From JAJFTV01 sp964426355 (lineage in GTDB: Bacteria > Chloroflexota > Anaerolineae > Anaerolineales > Anaerolineaceae), in assembly GCA_964426355.1 (NCBI GenBank), contig CAYRRA010000072.1, forward strand, positions 1-20,942: a stretch of DNA of 20,942 nt. Direction: 5' to 3'. Shown one piece after another: positions 1-7,453 of this stretch. The position numbers were made by a program, and so were the translations under genes. Positions within the stretch are counted from its first letter, which is position 1, and every line of letters begins with the position of its first letter. The notes below the pieces were generated by a model. It did not search any database and was not told the origin of the DNA. It saw only the letters and a program-made list of their open reading frames with translations.

Positions 1-2
1 CT

Positions 3-33
3 GGGACAGAAATCGTCTAAACTCCGCTATAAT
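3..33 (+). promoter_or_regulatory. Putative promoter of the zinc-ribbon membrane protein gene
   Basis: A perfect TATAAT lies at 28-33, about 35 nt before the ATG at 69. The best upstream -35 match is GGGACA at 3-8 with a long 19-nt spacer, so the -35 is weak. The window begins just before it, so an element further upstream cannot be judged. Confidence 0.45.
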
Positions 34-68
34 AGGCGCACACCTGAACGACAGGATGAACGGAAGTC

Positions 69-734
69 ATGAGCTATACACAACGTGTCCTCTGCGAATA
101 CTGTGCCACGCCCAACCTGATGGGTAAGAAAAATTGCGTGGCATGTGGCGCGCCATTACCTAAAGCGCCTCCCCCTGTGCCAAAGCCAGCGAAAACCATT
201 GGAAAGGCGACGCGTGCCAACCGCGAGCTACAAGAAGTACGTGAAACCGCAGATAAAGCCGAGAATGTTGCGCGCAAGGCGATGTTCGCCTACTCGATGA
301 TCTGGTGCACCCTGGCTGAGGCAGTTGCCATCGCCATCTGTGGTTTCGGCATTGGGCTGGTCGGCGGCGCAGTAGGCGCGCCTGCCCTGGGTGTGATCGG
401 CGCAGTGCTGGTGGGTATTGGCGTGGGTATCTCTACAAAAATCTATTACTTTGCCCTCTTCAGCGCCCCAGTCGGTTTGGTGATTGGCGCGGTCATCGGG
501 TTGGTGCCTTTTCTGCTGGGTGTGCCGGCGGTGATTTTTGTCTTCACCACCACGTTGTTCGCATTCCTGGGGGCTGTTCTTTACAGCCGAAACGTTCTTT
601 ATCAACAGCGCAACCTGTACGAAAAGCTGCGCCCATTCCTCGGCGCCGCCGGTGGGCTGGTCTTTGGTTTGCTGGGGATGCTGCTGGGAGTGGGTTTAAA
701 AGCCGCGGTGGATGCGCTGCTGAAGACGATCTAA
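69..734 (+). CDS. Zinc-ribbon, glycine-rich multi-pass membrane protein (unknown function)
   Basis: A 221-residue protein that I cannot assign to a named family. The N-terminus carries a compact zinc ribbon with two CxxC pairs (C9/C12 and C23/C26, the second followed by GAP). A proline-rich linker follows (about 29-45), then a charged helical stretch (about 48-70, rich in E, R and K, possibly a short coiled coil). From about residue 72 the protein is very hydrophobic and rich in Gly, Val and Ala, with four or five likely membrane segments, ending in a short amphipathic tail. The arrangement suggests a cytoplasmic metal-binding head on a membrane body. The ATG at 69 has a weak AGGA/GGAAG context. 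The gene converges with the Nudix gene, with a 19-nt gap. It is clearly coding, from its domain order and composition; its function is unknown. Confidence 0.8.
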   Translation: MSYTQRVLCEYCATPNLMGKKNCVACGAPLPKAPPPVPKPAKTIGKATRANRELQEVRETADKAENVARKAMFAYSMIWCTLAEAVAIAICGFGIGLVGGAVGAPALGVIGAVLVGIGVGISTKIYYFALFSAPVGLVIGAVIGLVPFLLGVPAVIFVFTTTLFAFLGAVLYSRNVLYQQRNLYEKLRPFLGAAGGLVFGLLGMLLGVGLKAAVDALLKTI

Positions 735-753
735 GCACAAGGCTTCGATGCCA

Positions 754-1218
754 TCACCGGTACACTCCGCTGCGTCCGGCACGCACATCTGCAAGGATGT
801 CATTGTGCTGGGTATTGAATAACCTGGGCGCGGCATCCAGATCAAAAAAAGCCAGGTCGAAGGTCTCTTTTCCGTCCGCCTTTAGCTCACCCCCCACGAT
901 GCTGCCTTTGAAGATAATCAATACCACCTGCGCCTGGTCACCGTTGGGAAACGTACCCTCGTATTTGGTGTAAGCCCCCAGCAGTGAATCGACCTTCACA
1001 TCCAAGCCGGTTTCTTCGCGTACCTCTCGAACAGCGGTTTCCTCCGCCGATTCACCCAGTTCCATTGCCCCACCGGGAAAACCCCACAAATCCTCCCCTT
1101 TGGAGCGTTTCTGCAGCAGCACCCTGCCCAGGGGATCGAACACGACCATCCCTGCTGCATTCAATAAAATGCGTTCCTGTCCAACTCTCTCACGTATCCA
1201 GGAAATATAATCCGGCAT
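754..1218 (-). CDS. Nudix hydrolase
   Basis: A 154-residue Nudix-fold protein. The complete Nudix box GX5EX7REUXEEXGU is present: G50, E56, then REVREETGL from 64 to 72, which holds the catalytic and Mg2+-binding glutamates. The family hydrolyses nucleoside diphosphates linked to another moiety (oxidised dNTPs, nucleotide sugars, NADH, ADP-ribose and others). The box alone does not reveal the substrate, though the small size and the motif WGFPGG just before the box are typical of MutT-like house-cleaning or NTP-type members. The ATG is preceded by a good GGGAGG ribosome-binding site 6 nt upstream. It is transcribed alone on the minus strand, towards the zinc-ribbon gene. Confidence 0.92.
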   Translation of the reverse strand: MPDYISWIRERVGQERILLNAAGMVVFDPLGRVLLQKRSKGEDLWGFPGGAMELGESAEETAVREVREETGLDVKVDSLLGAYTKYEGTFPNGDQAQVVLIIFKGSIVGGELKADGKETFDLAFFDLDAAPRLFNTQHNDILADVRAGRSGVYR

Positions 1219-1758
1219 TCAGTACCTCCCTGCAATTTTATCCCGGCAATCGCCCATCGACTGTGCCGGCGCCCATCATTATAACCGCACCCGCAACCCA
1301 ACGATTGCTGGGGATGAGAAAAAGGGAGAGTTGAGAAGAGAAAGGTGTTGACCCGGTAATCCATGATTGGGTAATGTGTAATTTGGGATGGGTCAAACAT
1401 ATCAAGCCCCGCTGGGGTGTTGTTTTCAGCCGATGGGATTCATCCCTCGGCGAATGGGGATGCGTAAATCGCTGCGGTCGGCGTGACAAACCGGGTGCAC
1501 ATTGTCCTTCCGGAGCGAGGAATCCGACCAGACTGATGCGCGCGGGTTGATGCACAGCAGCGTAGCCTTCCGGACAGCGGCAATAGTGATCCTTCACTGC
1601 CGTTCAGGATGACAATGTGGGCTGCGTTCCGATGACCCCTCGAGATGCAACAACAGCCATTTCGCCTCGCCCCAACCCAATCACCGTTTACCCAACGTTT
1701 ACATCCTCTTAAAAATTTGCTAATTTGTTCTTCACAAGCTTTTGTTATTCTGACAAAT
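1219..1758. other. Non-coding stretch between the divergent Nudix and surE genes
   Basis: This 540-nt region has no convincing gene. Open frames across it overlap the repeat and the surE start and show no recognisable domains. It contains a composite repeat at 1441-1616. An imperfect inverted pair, TTGACCC (1348-1354) and GGGTCAA (1390-1396), lies just upstream of the repeat. The rest is low-complexity text that should contain the promoters of both flanking genes; I could not pick either promoter reliably. Confidence 0.7.
1441..1616 (-). repeat. Composite dispersed repeat, copy 1 (about 176 bp, minus orientation)
   Basis: Read on the minus strand, this block consists of three related units of about 25 nt in alternating orientation (+ - +). 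The outer units begin TTGTCATCCTGA and TTGTCACGCCGA. The middle unit is the reverse complement of a GTCCTTCC...GCGAGGAATC form. A second, shorter copy lies at 16161-16304 in the opposite orientation with the same order of units and a 12-nt identical core (TTGTCACGCCGA). Within copy 1, the arms near 1498-1523 and 1588-1616 are inverted to each other, so a transcript could fold. The unit resembles intergenic repeats of the type GTCATTCCGAG...GAGGAATC known in many bacteria. Confidence 0.65.
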
Positions 1759-2595
1759 ATGGAAAACAAACGATTCAACGTACTGATTACCAATGATGAC
1801 GGTGTATTTTCACCGGGGCTGTTTGCTTTGGCACAGGCTTTACAAGAAACCGTCAATGTTCATATTCTTGCCCCTGCGCGTAACTGGTCAGCTACCGGGC
1901 ACACACGCACCTTTGATAGACCGCTGCGGGTGAAAGAGGTATCTCTGCAGGATGGCAGCCCAGCATGCGTCTGTGACGGATCCCCTGCGGATTGCGTAGC
2001 GCTGGCTGTGCAGGGGTTTTTTGAAAAAGAAATCGACCTGGTTCTTTCCGGGATCAACACTTCCGCAAACCTGGGTGATGACGTGACCTATTCTGGTACC
2101 ATCGCGGCTGCCATCGAAGCAACCATTTGGGGGAAGCCAGCCATCGCGCTGTCTTTGGACAAACCTGAGACTCTTCAACAGGCTGATTATTCACTTGCGG
2201 CGCGGATTGCAGAGCAAATTACCCACCGCGTGTATCAACAAGGGTTGGCACGCGGTACCTTGCTCAATGTCAATATTCCTTATCTGGCAGAGCAGGCGAT
2301 CAAAGGAATTCAAATTACTCGCCAGGGAATGCGCATTTACAATGACATCCTCGAAAAAAGAGCCGATCCGCGCGGCAGACCGTATTTCTGGGTAATCGGC
2401 AAGCTGCCCTCTGGATTGCCTGAACCCGGCAGTGATATTGCCGCTGTAGCGGACGGCTGGGTATCCATCACGCCACTGCAAATAAACCTGACCGACCACA
2501 GTGCGATGAACGAATTACTGGACTGGAAGTGCGAATTTCAATCGTTCCAACAGGAGGAATGGATCGCTTCACCGGCGGCATCCGTTGCATGGTGA
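1759..2595 (+). CDS. surE: 5'/3'-nucleotidase SurE
   Basis: A 278-residue SurE-family metal-dependent phosphatase that dephosphorylates nucleoside 5'- and 3'-monophosphates in the cytoplasm. Residues 10-15 read ITNDDG, the hallmark metal-binding motif (D13 and D14). NWSATG follows about 40 residues on, and the second signature SGINTSANLG then YSGTIAAAIEA is in the expected middle position. The frame is open upstream to 1645, but the ATG at 1759 places NDDG close to the N-terminus as in the family, and the upstream residues are unlike any SurE, so I use 1759. No good Shine-Dalgarno sequence is visible. The length is within the family's usual range (about 250-280). The gene ends just before a strong intrinsic terminator and is probably monocistronic. 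Confidence 0.93.
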   Translation: MENKRFNVLITNDDGVFSPGLFALAQALQETVNVHILAPARNWSATGHTRTFDRPLRVKEVSLQDGSPACVCDGSPADCVALAVQGFFEKEIDLVLSGINTSANLGDDVTYSGTIAAAIEATIWGKPAIALSLDKPETLQQADYSLAARIAEQITHRVYQQGLARGTLLNVNIPYLAEQAIKGIQITRQGMRIYNDILEKRADPRGRPYFWVIGKLPSGLPEPGSDIAAVADGWVSITPLQINLTDHSAMNELLDWKCEFQSFQQEEWIASPAASVAW

Positions 2596-2633
2596 TACCC
2601 GCTTCCAGCGCTGTAATCAAGCGCTGATAAATG

Positions 2634-2666
2634 ATGACCGGCGCGGAACCCGCCGGTCATTTTTTT
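2634..2666 (+). terminator. Intrinsic terminator after surE
   Basis: A perfect 10-bp stem ATGACCGGCG (2634-2643) pairs with CGCCGGTCAT (2651-2660) around a 7-nt loop and is followed directly by six or more T residues. It lies 38 nt after the surE stop codon. Confidence 0.9.
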
Positions 2667-2691
2667 CGTGTGGGAAACCCGCGCTTTCGTG

Positions 2692-2697
2692 TACAAT
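2692..2697 (+). promoter_or_regulatory. Possible -10 element for the TGS GTPase gene
   Basis: TACAAT lies 28 nt before the start codon, between the surE terminator and the GTPase gene. No convincing -35 is visible at 16-19 nt upstream, so the call rests on position and the -10 match only. Confidence 0.3.
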
Positions 2698-2724
2698 AAA
2701 GTCAAGCTCAGTGAGGCGTGAAGA

Positions 2725-3711
2725 ATGCCTACTAACCTGCCGCCAGATTATTTTAAGGTCGAAAAACGTTTCCGCGATGCAGACACAACCGAAGAGAAGA
2801 TCGAACTGCTCGAGGAGATGATCAGTATCGTGCCCAAGCATAAGGGCACCGATCATCTGCGCGCTGATCTGCGCCGCAAACTCTCCAGGCTGCGTGAGGA
2901 AGCCCAGAAGAGTAAAAGCGCTGCCCGGCGCGATTCAGCTTTTCGAATTCCCAAAGCCGGTGCTGGTCAGGTTATCCTGGTTGGACCGGCGAATGTTGGA
3001 AAATCAGCATTGACCGTTGCTTTAACCGGTGTTCCGTTGGAGGTCTCACCGGTGCCTTTTACCACCTGGGAACCTTCGCCAGCTATGATGCCGGTGGAAA
3101 ATATGCAAGTTCAATTGGTGGACACACCGCCGATCAGCCGAGATTTTCCCGAACCGCGTCTGCGTGACCTGCTGCGTAAAGCCGACATGCTTCTGCTGGT
3201 CGTTGACTTGACCACCGACCCCGTAGAACAGGTGACCGACACGCTGAAAATTCTGCAAGAGTACCGTATTGCCCCACCAGAACACCGGGACCGGTTTGAT
3301 GAAAACGCGCACATGGTTTTTCCGCCGCTGCTGGTGCTGGTGAACAAGTGTGATAATGAAGATATGGAAGAGGTCTTTCACCTTTTTTGCGAGCTGCTGG
3401 AGGAGCCCTGTCCTTGCCTGCCCGTATCTGCGCGCACCCGGCACAACCTGGATGGTCTCAGAAAGCGGGTGATCGCAGCACTGGATGTGATCCGGGTGTA
3501 CACGCGCACACCCGGCAAAGAAATTGACCGCGAGCACCCTTTTGTGATGAAGCGCGGCAGTACCGTGGCAGACCTGGCAGAGAAAATTCACCGCGATTTT
3601 GTTGAACAGATGCGTTCAGCGCGCGTGTGGGGAAACACGGTGTATGACGGGCAGATGGTTCCGCGCGAATATCTTTTGCAGGATGGCGATGTGGTTGAAC
3701 TTCAGGTGTAA
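2725..3711 (+). CDS. DRG/Obg-like GTPase with C-terminal TGS domain
   Basis: A 328-residue GTPase of the TRAFAC class. An N-terminal charged helical region (about 1-70, many K, R and E) precedes the G domain: G1 GPANVGKS at 87-94, probable G2 threonines T113/T114, G3 DTPP at 133-136, G4 NKCD at 207-210 and G5 SAR at 235-237. A TGS domain (about 256-328) ends the protein with the usual hydrophobic finish (GDVVELQV). The layout matches archaeal/eukaryotic DRG and related bacterial stand-alone proteins more than Obg, which carries a glycine-rich Obg fold first and is usually longer. DRG/Obg proteins act on ribosomes or translation factors, so a translation-linked or stress-linked role is inferred. 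G3 reads DTPP rather than the usual DTPG. The gene stands alone between a terminator and the next promoter. Confidence 0.9.
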   Translation: MPTNLPPDYFKVEKRFRDADTTEEKIELLEEMISIVPKHKGTDHLRADLRRKLSRLREEAQKSKSAARRDSAFRIPKAGAGQVILVGPANVGKSALTVALTGVPLEVSPVPFTTWEPSPAMMPVENMQVQLVDTPPISRDFPEPRLRDLLRKADMLLLVVDLTTDPVEQVTDTLKILQEYRIAPPEHRDRFDENAHMVFPPLLVLVNKCDNEDMEEVFHLFCELLEEPCPCLPVSARTRHNLDGLRKRVIAALDVIRVYTRTPGKEIDREHPFVMKRGSTVADLAEKIHRDFVEQMRSARVWGNTVYDGQMVPREYLLQDGDVVELQV

Positions 3712-3756
3712 AACACAAAAACGGACAGCCGACCGGATGAGAAATCATTAATATTA

Positions 3757-3815
3757 TTTGCAATATATTGACAAAATCTTTGCAATATGTTAATATAAAG
3801 ACATATTCAATATTG
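3757..3815 (+). promoter_or_regulatory. Repeated CAATAT boxes, probable operator
   Basis: TTTGCAATATATT (3757-3769) and TTTGCAATATGTT (3779-3791) are near-identical direct repeats 22 nt apart, about two helical turns. The first includes the perfect 10-nt palindrome CAATATATTG (3761-3770). A third palindrome, CAATATTG, sits at 3808-3815. The first repeat covers the -35, the second abuts the -10 and the third lies near or after the transcription start, an arrangement suited to repression. The regulator is unknown. Confidence 0.5.
3768..3796 (+). promoter_or_regulatory. Strong sigma-70-type promoter of the TspO-related gene
   Basis: TTGACA (3768-3773), a 17-nt spacer and TAATAT (3791-3796) make a near-consensus promoter. 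It lies about 55 nt before the start codon at 3850. The AT-rich stretch contrasts with the surrounding genes. Confidence 0.8.
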
Positions 3816-3849
3816 GTATTTTATTTACAAGGTACAGAAAAGAGGAGTT

Positions 3850-4617
3850 ATGAAGAACAAAGTTTTCACACCCATACTGGTACTGGTCATCACCCTGGCA
3901 ACCATCATTTTTAACTCGCTGGCTAACGTTTTGCCGTTGAACGGACTGAACACCGGTGAAATCTCCGATCGTTTCCCGGTCTATTTTGTCCCTGCCGGGT
4001 ATGTTTTCTCGATATGGGGATTGATTTATATTGCTATGCTGGCTTTTGCGATTTACCAGGCACTGCCCGCTCAACGCTCGCACCCACGTTTGGAAGGGAT
4101 ACGGTGGTTGTATATCCTCGGCAGCCTGGCGAATATCGCCTGGCTGGCGCTGTGGCATTATTTGCAAATCACCTTCTCGCTGGTTGCCATGTTGCTGCTG
4201 CTCGCATCCTTGATTGCCATCTACTTGCGCCTGGGGATCGGGCGGGTTCAGGTGGATTGGAAGGAGAAATACTTCGTTAACCTGACATTCAGCCTTTACC
4301 TGGGCTGGATCTCGGTGGCGACGATTGCGAACGTTACCACGGTGTTGTACAACTTGAACTGGAATGGCTGGGGTATCAGCCCGATTGCCTGGACGGTCAT
4401 CATGTTAATCATTGGCGGTGTGCTGGCGGGTATTGTTCAGTTTACCCGGCGCGACCTGGTCTATAACCTGGTCTTCGTTTGGGCGTTTATCGGGATTGCC
4501 TTCAAGCACAGCCAGACACAACCGATCATGTTGACTGGCTGGATCATCGCCGCATTCATCTTTATGGCTGCGCTTTTCAATACCTTTCGCAGCCGCAAGA
4601 CCCCTGCGGCTGGGTAA
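3850..4617 (+). CDS. TspO/MBR-related tryptophan-rich membrane protein
   Basis: A 255-residue integral membrane protein with about seven hydrophobic segments. It resembles proteins annotated as tryptophan-rich sensory or TspO/MBR-like. The segment FVPAGYVFSIWGLIY (46-60) matches the TspO pattern of a proline followed by a membrane helix with W, and the Trp-rich helix around NIAWLALWHYLQ (95-106) and LGWISVATIANVT (151-163) fit as well. Classical TspO has five helices and about 160 residues, so this is a longer relative. TspO proteins bind porphyrins and cholesterol-like ligands; no ligand can be inferred here. A GAGGAG sequence sits 2 nt before the ATG, a short spacing. The gene is alone, with its own promoter, operator-like repeats and terminator. 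Confidence 0.75.
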   Translation: MKNKVFTPILVLVITLATIIFNSLANVLPLNGLNTGEISDRFPVYFVPAGYVFSIWGLIYIAMLAFAIYQALPAQRSHPRLEGIRWLYILGSLANIAWLALWHYLQITFSLVAMLLLLASLIAIYLRLGIGRVQVDWKEKYFVNLTFSLYLGWISVATIANVTTVLYNLNWNGWGISPIAWTVIMLIIGGVLAGIVQFTRRDLVYNLVFVWAFIGIAFKHSQTQPIMLTGWIIAAFIFMAALFNTFRSRKTPAAG

Positions 4618-4652
4618 GCGATACAGGTTTTGTAAAAAAGCCTGTACATATA

Positions 4653-4692
4653 CCATCCCGCGGCTGGATAGTTTCCGCGGGATGGCTTTTTT
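4653..4692 (+). terminator. Intrinsic terminator after the TspO-related gene
   Basis: A perfect 11-bp stem (CCATCCCGCGG at 4653-4663 with CCGCGGGATGG at 4675-4685, 11-nt loop) is followed by C and six T residues. A smaller hairpin ACAGG/CCTGT lies just upstream (about 4623-4645). The MFS gene converges on this site from the other side, but its strand has no T-run directly after the stem. Confidence 0.9.
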
Positions 4693-4764
4693 CAGCAGCC
4701 GGCAAACCGGGGTTTGTTCAACCCACTTGAAAAAGTGTTTTCTAAAGGTACAAAGTGCTTTGGC

Positions 4765-6087
4765 TCACCAGGTTTTTTCGTGTGCCCTTTCTGACAGTTT
4801 TGCCCGCATAGCCAGAATGTCTCGCGGCAGGAATATCAGTACGACTGCCATCAGTAACAAGCCCAAACCCCAACCCGTGGTGGTGATGGTCAGCAAGGCG
4901 TTTTCAAGCGATGTACCAGTGGCAATCAAGCCGGTTACCAGCGGCGCCAACGCTGAGCCAATCGTTTCAGCAACCCCGATGATGGCATGTGCGGTACTGC
5001 GGATTTCTGGTTCGACGATATCTTGAACCGTGGAAACCGCGTTGGGCCATTCAAAGGACCAAAAGAAACAACCAACCGTTTGTAAAACGAAAAACAGGAT
5101 GAAATTGGCGTGCGAAACACGTAGTGCAGTCGTAAAGAAGATTGTCAATATCGCCATTCCGCCCACTGCCACCAGCATGCGACCGCGCAAGGAACGCTTA
5201 AAAGCCCAATCGCCGAGCGCGCCGGCTGCCAATGTGCCCACTGCCACCACGATGGCAAAGACACCGACCACCATCAACACGCGTTCGGGTGAAAGCTCAC
5301 GCTCAACTTCCAGATATCGGAAATACCAGGAGTTGACAGCCATGAACGGGAAGACGTAAATGAATTGCTGGATAAAAAGCACGATCATGGTGGGTTTGCG
5401 CAGCAGCTTCCCCACGGCACTCCAGCTAAATTGTTTAATCGCAGTATGATCCAGACCAGCCAGTTCCGGCTCAGCCTGTCCACGCGGGATTTCTTTGATC
5501 CTGAAATACATCACAAGCGCCCAGAGTGCCCCCAGGCTGCCGGTGATATAAAAAACGCCTCTCCACCCAATGGTTTCCCGTGCAAAGGTTGCCAATGCGG
5601 TACCGGTGATACCGCCCAAAACGGCGGTGAGCTGTAACGCTGCCAGGACGCGGCCGCGTTTGGTGGGAGGAAAATAATCGGATACCAGGCTGTATGCACC
5701 GGGGTAACTGGCATCATCGATACCCGTGGAAGTGCGTGTGGCAACAAAAACGCCAAAATTGGGTGCAATCGCGCTCAACCAGGTGGTTGCACCCCAGATT
5801 AAAGATGCCAGTGCCAGAATTTTGTTCCTGGCGTAACGGTCAAACAGGTATCCCCAAATTGGATAAAAAATGCCACCCACCAGGATTGCACCGGTAAAAA
5901 CAAACCCCATCTGTGTTTCATTGATTCCAAAAGTTTCCATGATCGGTGTCGTTAACGGACCGATCAACAACTTATCCGTCTGATGAAGCAGCATAAAGAC
6001 AAAAAGGATCACCACCAACGAACGACGTCTTTTTGCCATCAACTTTTCTTCGTTCGAAATGGTTTTGCCTACGCCCTCGGTTTCCAT
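4765..6087 (-). CDS. MFS transporter, Spinster-like / sugar-phosphate-type
   Basis: A 440-residue major facilitator with about 12 predicted membrane helices. A basic patch (about 18-22, KRRR) precedes helix 1. The loop-2/3 motif GYLFDRYARNKIL (G then DR, as in MFS motif A) is present. The sequence DDASYPGAYSLVSDYFPP followed by TKRGRVLA is typical of the Spinster/ACS-like branch. The substrate cannot be inferred. The ATG has an AGGAG sequence (4-8 nt upstream region at 6094-6098). It lies 25 nt downstream of the Fe-S protein gene and is probably cotranscribed with it. It ends facing the TspO-related gene. Confidence 0.9.
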   Translation of the reverse strand: METEGVGKTISNEEKLMAKRRRSLVVILFVFMLLHQTDKLLIGPLTTPIMETFGINETQMGFVFTGAILVGGIFYPIWGYLFDRYARNKILALASLIWGATTWLSAIAPNFGVFVATRTSTGIDDASYPGAYSLVSDYFPPTKRGRVLAALQLTAVLGGITGTALATFARETIGWRGVFYITGSLGALWALVMYFRIKEIPRGQAEPELAGLDHTAIKQFSWSAVGKLLRKPTMIVLFIQQFIYVFPFMAVNSWYFRYLEVERELSPERVLMVVGVFAIVVAVGTLAAGALGDWAFKRSLRGRMLVAVGGMAILTIFFTTALRVSHANFILFFVLQTVGCFFWSFEWPNAVSTVQDIVEPEIRSTAHAIIGVAETIGSALAPLVTGLIATGTSLENALLTITTTGWGLGLLLMAVVLIFLPRDILAMRAKLSERAHEKTW

Positions 6088-6112
6088 TTTTTACTCCTGT
6101 TTGTTAATGTGC

Positions 6113-7264
6113 TCAATTTTGCTTACCGGTGATTTTGCTGACCAGCATGCCCACCACCGCTTCTCGCCGGATTTTTCCCCATAATGCGTCGTTGTCTTTT
6201 TCGATATGCGGTGGTTTCTCGCGCAGACGCATACGGATGGCTTCCTCCGGGCAGTGCGAAACGCAAAGACCGCAACCGATACATTTTTCCAGGTTGAAGG
6301 ACAGATGCCCATTTTGCATTTCGATTGCATCCACCGGGCAACGGGGGATGCAGGTCTGGCACAAGGTACATTTTTCTGCATTGTATTGAACCACAAAGCG
6401 AGACGGCGCGCCGATGTTCTTTTGACCGCGTTTGAAGGCAAATATCGCCGGGCAATGACAGGAGCAGCAGTTGCATAACGCTTTCAGGTGTTCCTCGCAG
6501 TTATCGGCATTATGCACCAGTCCTGCATCTTCACATTCCCTCAAGATTTCAATTGCTTCTTCCGCATCCACTTTACGGGCAGTGCCAATATCGATCAGCG
6601 ATTCAGCGAGTTCATTGAAGGTGAAGCAGGTTTCCATTGGCAGACTGCATTCATTCCCGATTAATCGATTGGAAAGTCGGCAGTAGCACTCCGATACGGC
6701 GATCAAGGGTTCTTTGCGGATCATCGCAGAAATCACATCGATCGGCAATACCTGGCGCGGGTCGGGGATAGTTTGATTGATTTCAATGGTGCGGCGTTCT
6801 CTTTCATCTATGATCGTCGCTTCAACGGGCAGGACACGAAAATATGGCGTTTTTGTAGGCAGTTTTGCAGCCGATTGCTCGGAAAGATCGAACCAGAATT
6901 GTGCATAAATCTGCCCCAACTCAGTGCCTTTGCGCATTCGCACCTGCTGCTCCGCCATGTAAGCCGAAAACGCGCGTTCATACGTCAGCCCGCGCTCTGT
7001 TTTGTAGCGAACCGCAAACGCTTCTTGATGCAAACGATCCAACCGGCTGCGCGTTTCTTCGGCTGAAAGACCGATCCGCGCTGCTTTACGGGCGATCTTT
7101 TCGAAGGGGATTGGACCAGCAAAAGGCATCAAGAAAAACACCCGCAGTTCGTCCTCGGTCACTGTCTGCCGCAGCCCGGTTTTTAGCCGCTCTTTTTGCG
7201 GGATCGGTCCAGTTTGAACTTGATAATACTTGCACATCTCTTCATACAGGTCTTTTTTGGGCAT
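6113..7264 (-). CDS. Fe-S protein with winged-helix-like N-terminus and 2[4Fe-4S] ferredoxin domain
   Basis: A 383-residue protein with four visible cysteine regions. After an N-terminal segment (about 30-95) that looks like a winged-helix/MarR-type fold, a C192-Y-C194-R195 motif is followed by further cysteines in the next 15-20 residues. Next comes the cluster CNCCSCHC (264-271). The C-terminus has two classical ferredoxin motifs, CTLCQTCIPRCP (299-310) and CIGCGLCVSHCP (328-339), each CxxCxxCxxxCP, for two [4Fe-4S] clusters. Proteins of this layout occur in anaerobes, mostly described only as 4Fe-4S proteins; the function is not known to me. A strong GGAGGTG precedes the ATG. It is the first gene of a two-gene unit with the MFS transporter, which suggests redox handling or sensing linked to transport of a substrate; this link is inference. 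Confidence 0.88.
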   Translation of the reverse strand: MPKKDLYEEMCKYYQVQTGPIPQKERLKTGLRQTVTEDELRVFFLMPFAGPIPFEKIARKAARIGLSAEETRSRLDRLHQEAFAVRYKTERGLTYERAFSAYMAEQQVRMRKGTELGQIYAQFWFDLSEQSAAKLPTKTPYFRVLPVEATIIDERERRTIEINQTIPDPRQVLPIDVISAMIRKEPLIAVSECYCRLSNRLIGNECSLPMETCFTFNELAESLIDIGTARKVDAEEAIEILRECEDAGLVHNADNCEEHLKALCNCCSCHCPAIFAFKRGQKNIGAPSRFVVQYNAEKCTLCQTCIPRCPVDAIEMQNGHLSFNLEKCIGCGLCVSHCPEEAIRMRLREKPPHIEKDNDALWGKIRREAVVGMLVSKITGKQN

Positions 7265-7340
7265 GACACCTCCAATAAAGCAACAAAAATGGCGATGAGA
7301 TAAATTTATTTGATTGCGGGAAAAACACTGAGCCTGAGAG

Positions 7341-7373
7341 ATTATATATTAAAATAGGATGAGTTTTTTGAAA
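7341..7373 (-). promoter_or_regulatory. Possible promoter of the Fe-S/MFS operon
   Basis: A perfect TATAAT is present on the minus strand at 7341-7346, 77 nt upstream of the start codon, within an AT-rich gap. The -35 is poor (A/T-rich sequence around 7364-7373), so this is a moderate call. Confidence 0.4.
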
Positions 7374-7453
7374 AAATGAATAACGAAATCATAGCATTTT
7401 CTTGTGAGACAAAATTTCATTTTGACTGCTGTAATCCATTGTGAGGTTTCCAG

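Noticed and set aside
1645..1758. Upstream extension of surE to the ATG at 1645
   Set aside because: The 38 extra residues do not resemble any SurE N-terminus, and the family motif NDDG should be close to the start, which the ATG at 1759 gives.
1440..1856. Minus-strand open frame of 138 codons overlapping the surE start
   Set aside because: It overlaps the composite repeat and the conserved start of surE, has no domain, no ribosome-binding site and no believable composition.
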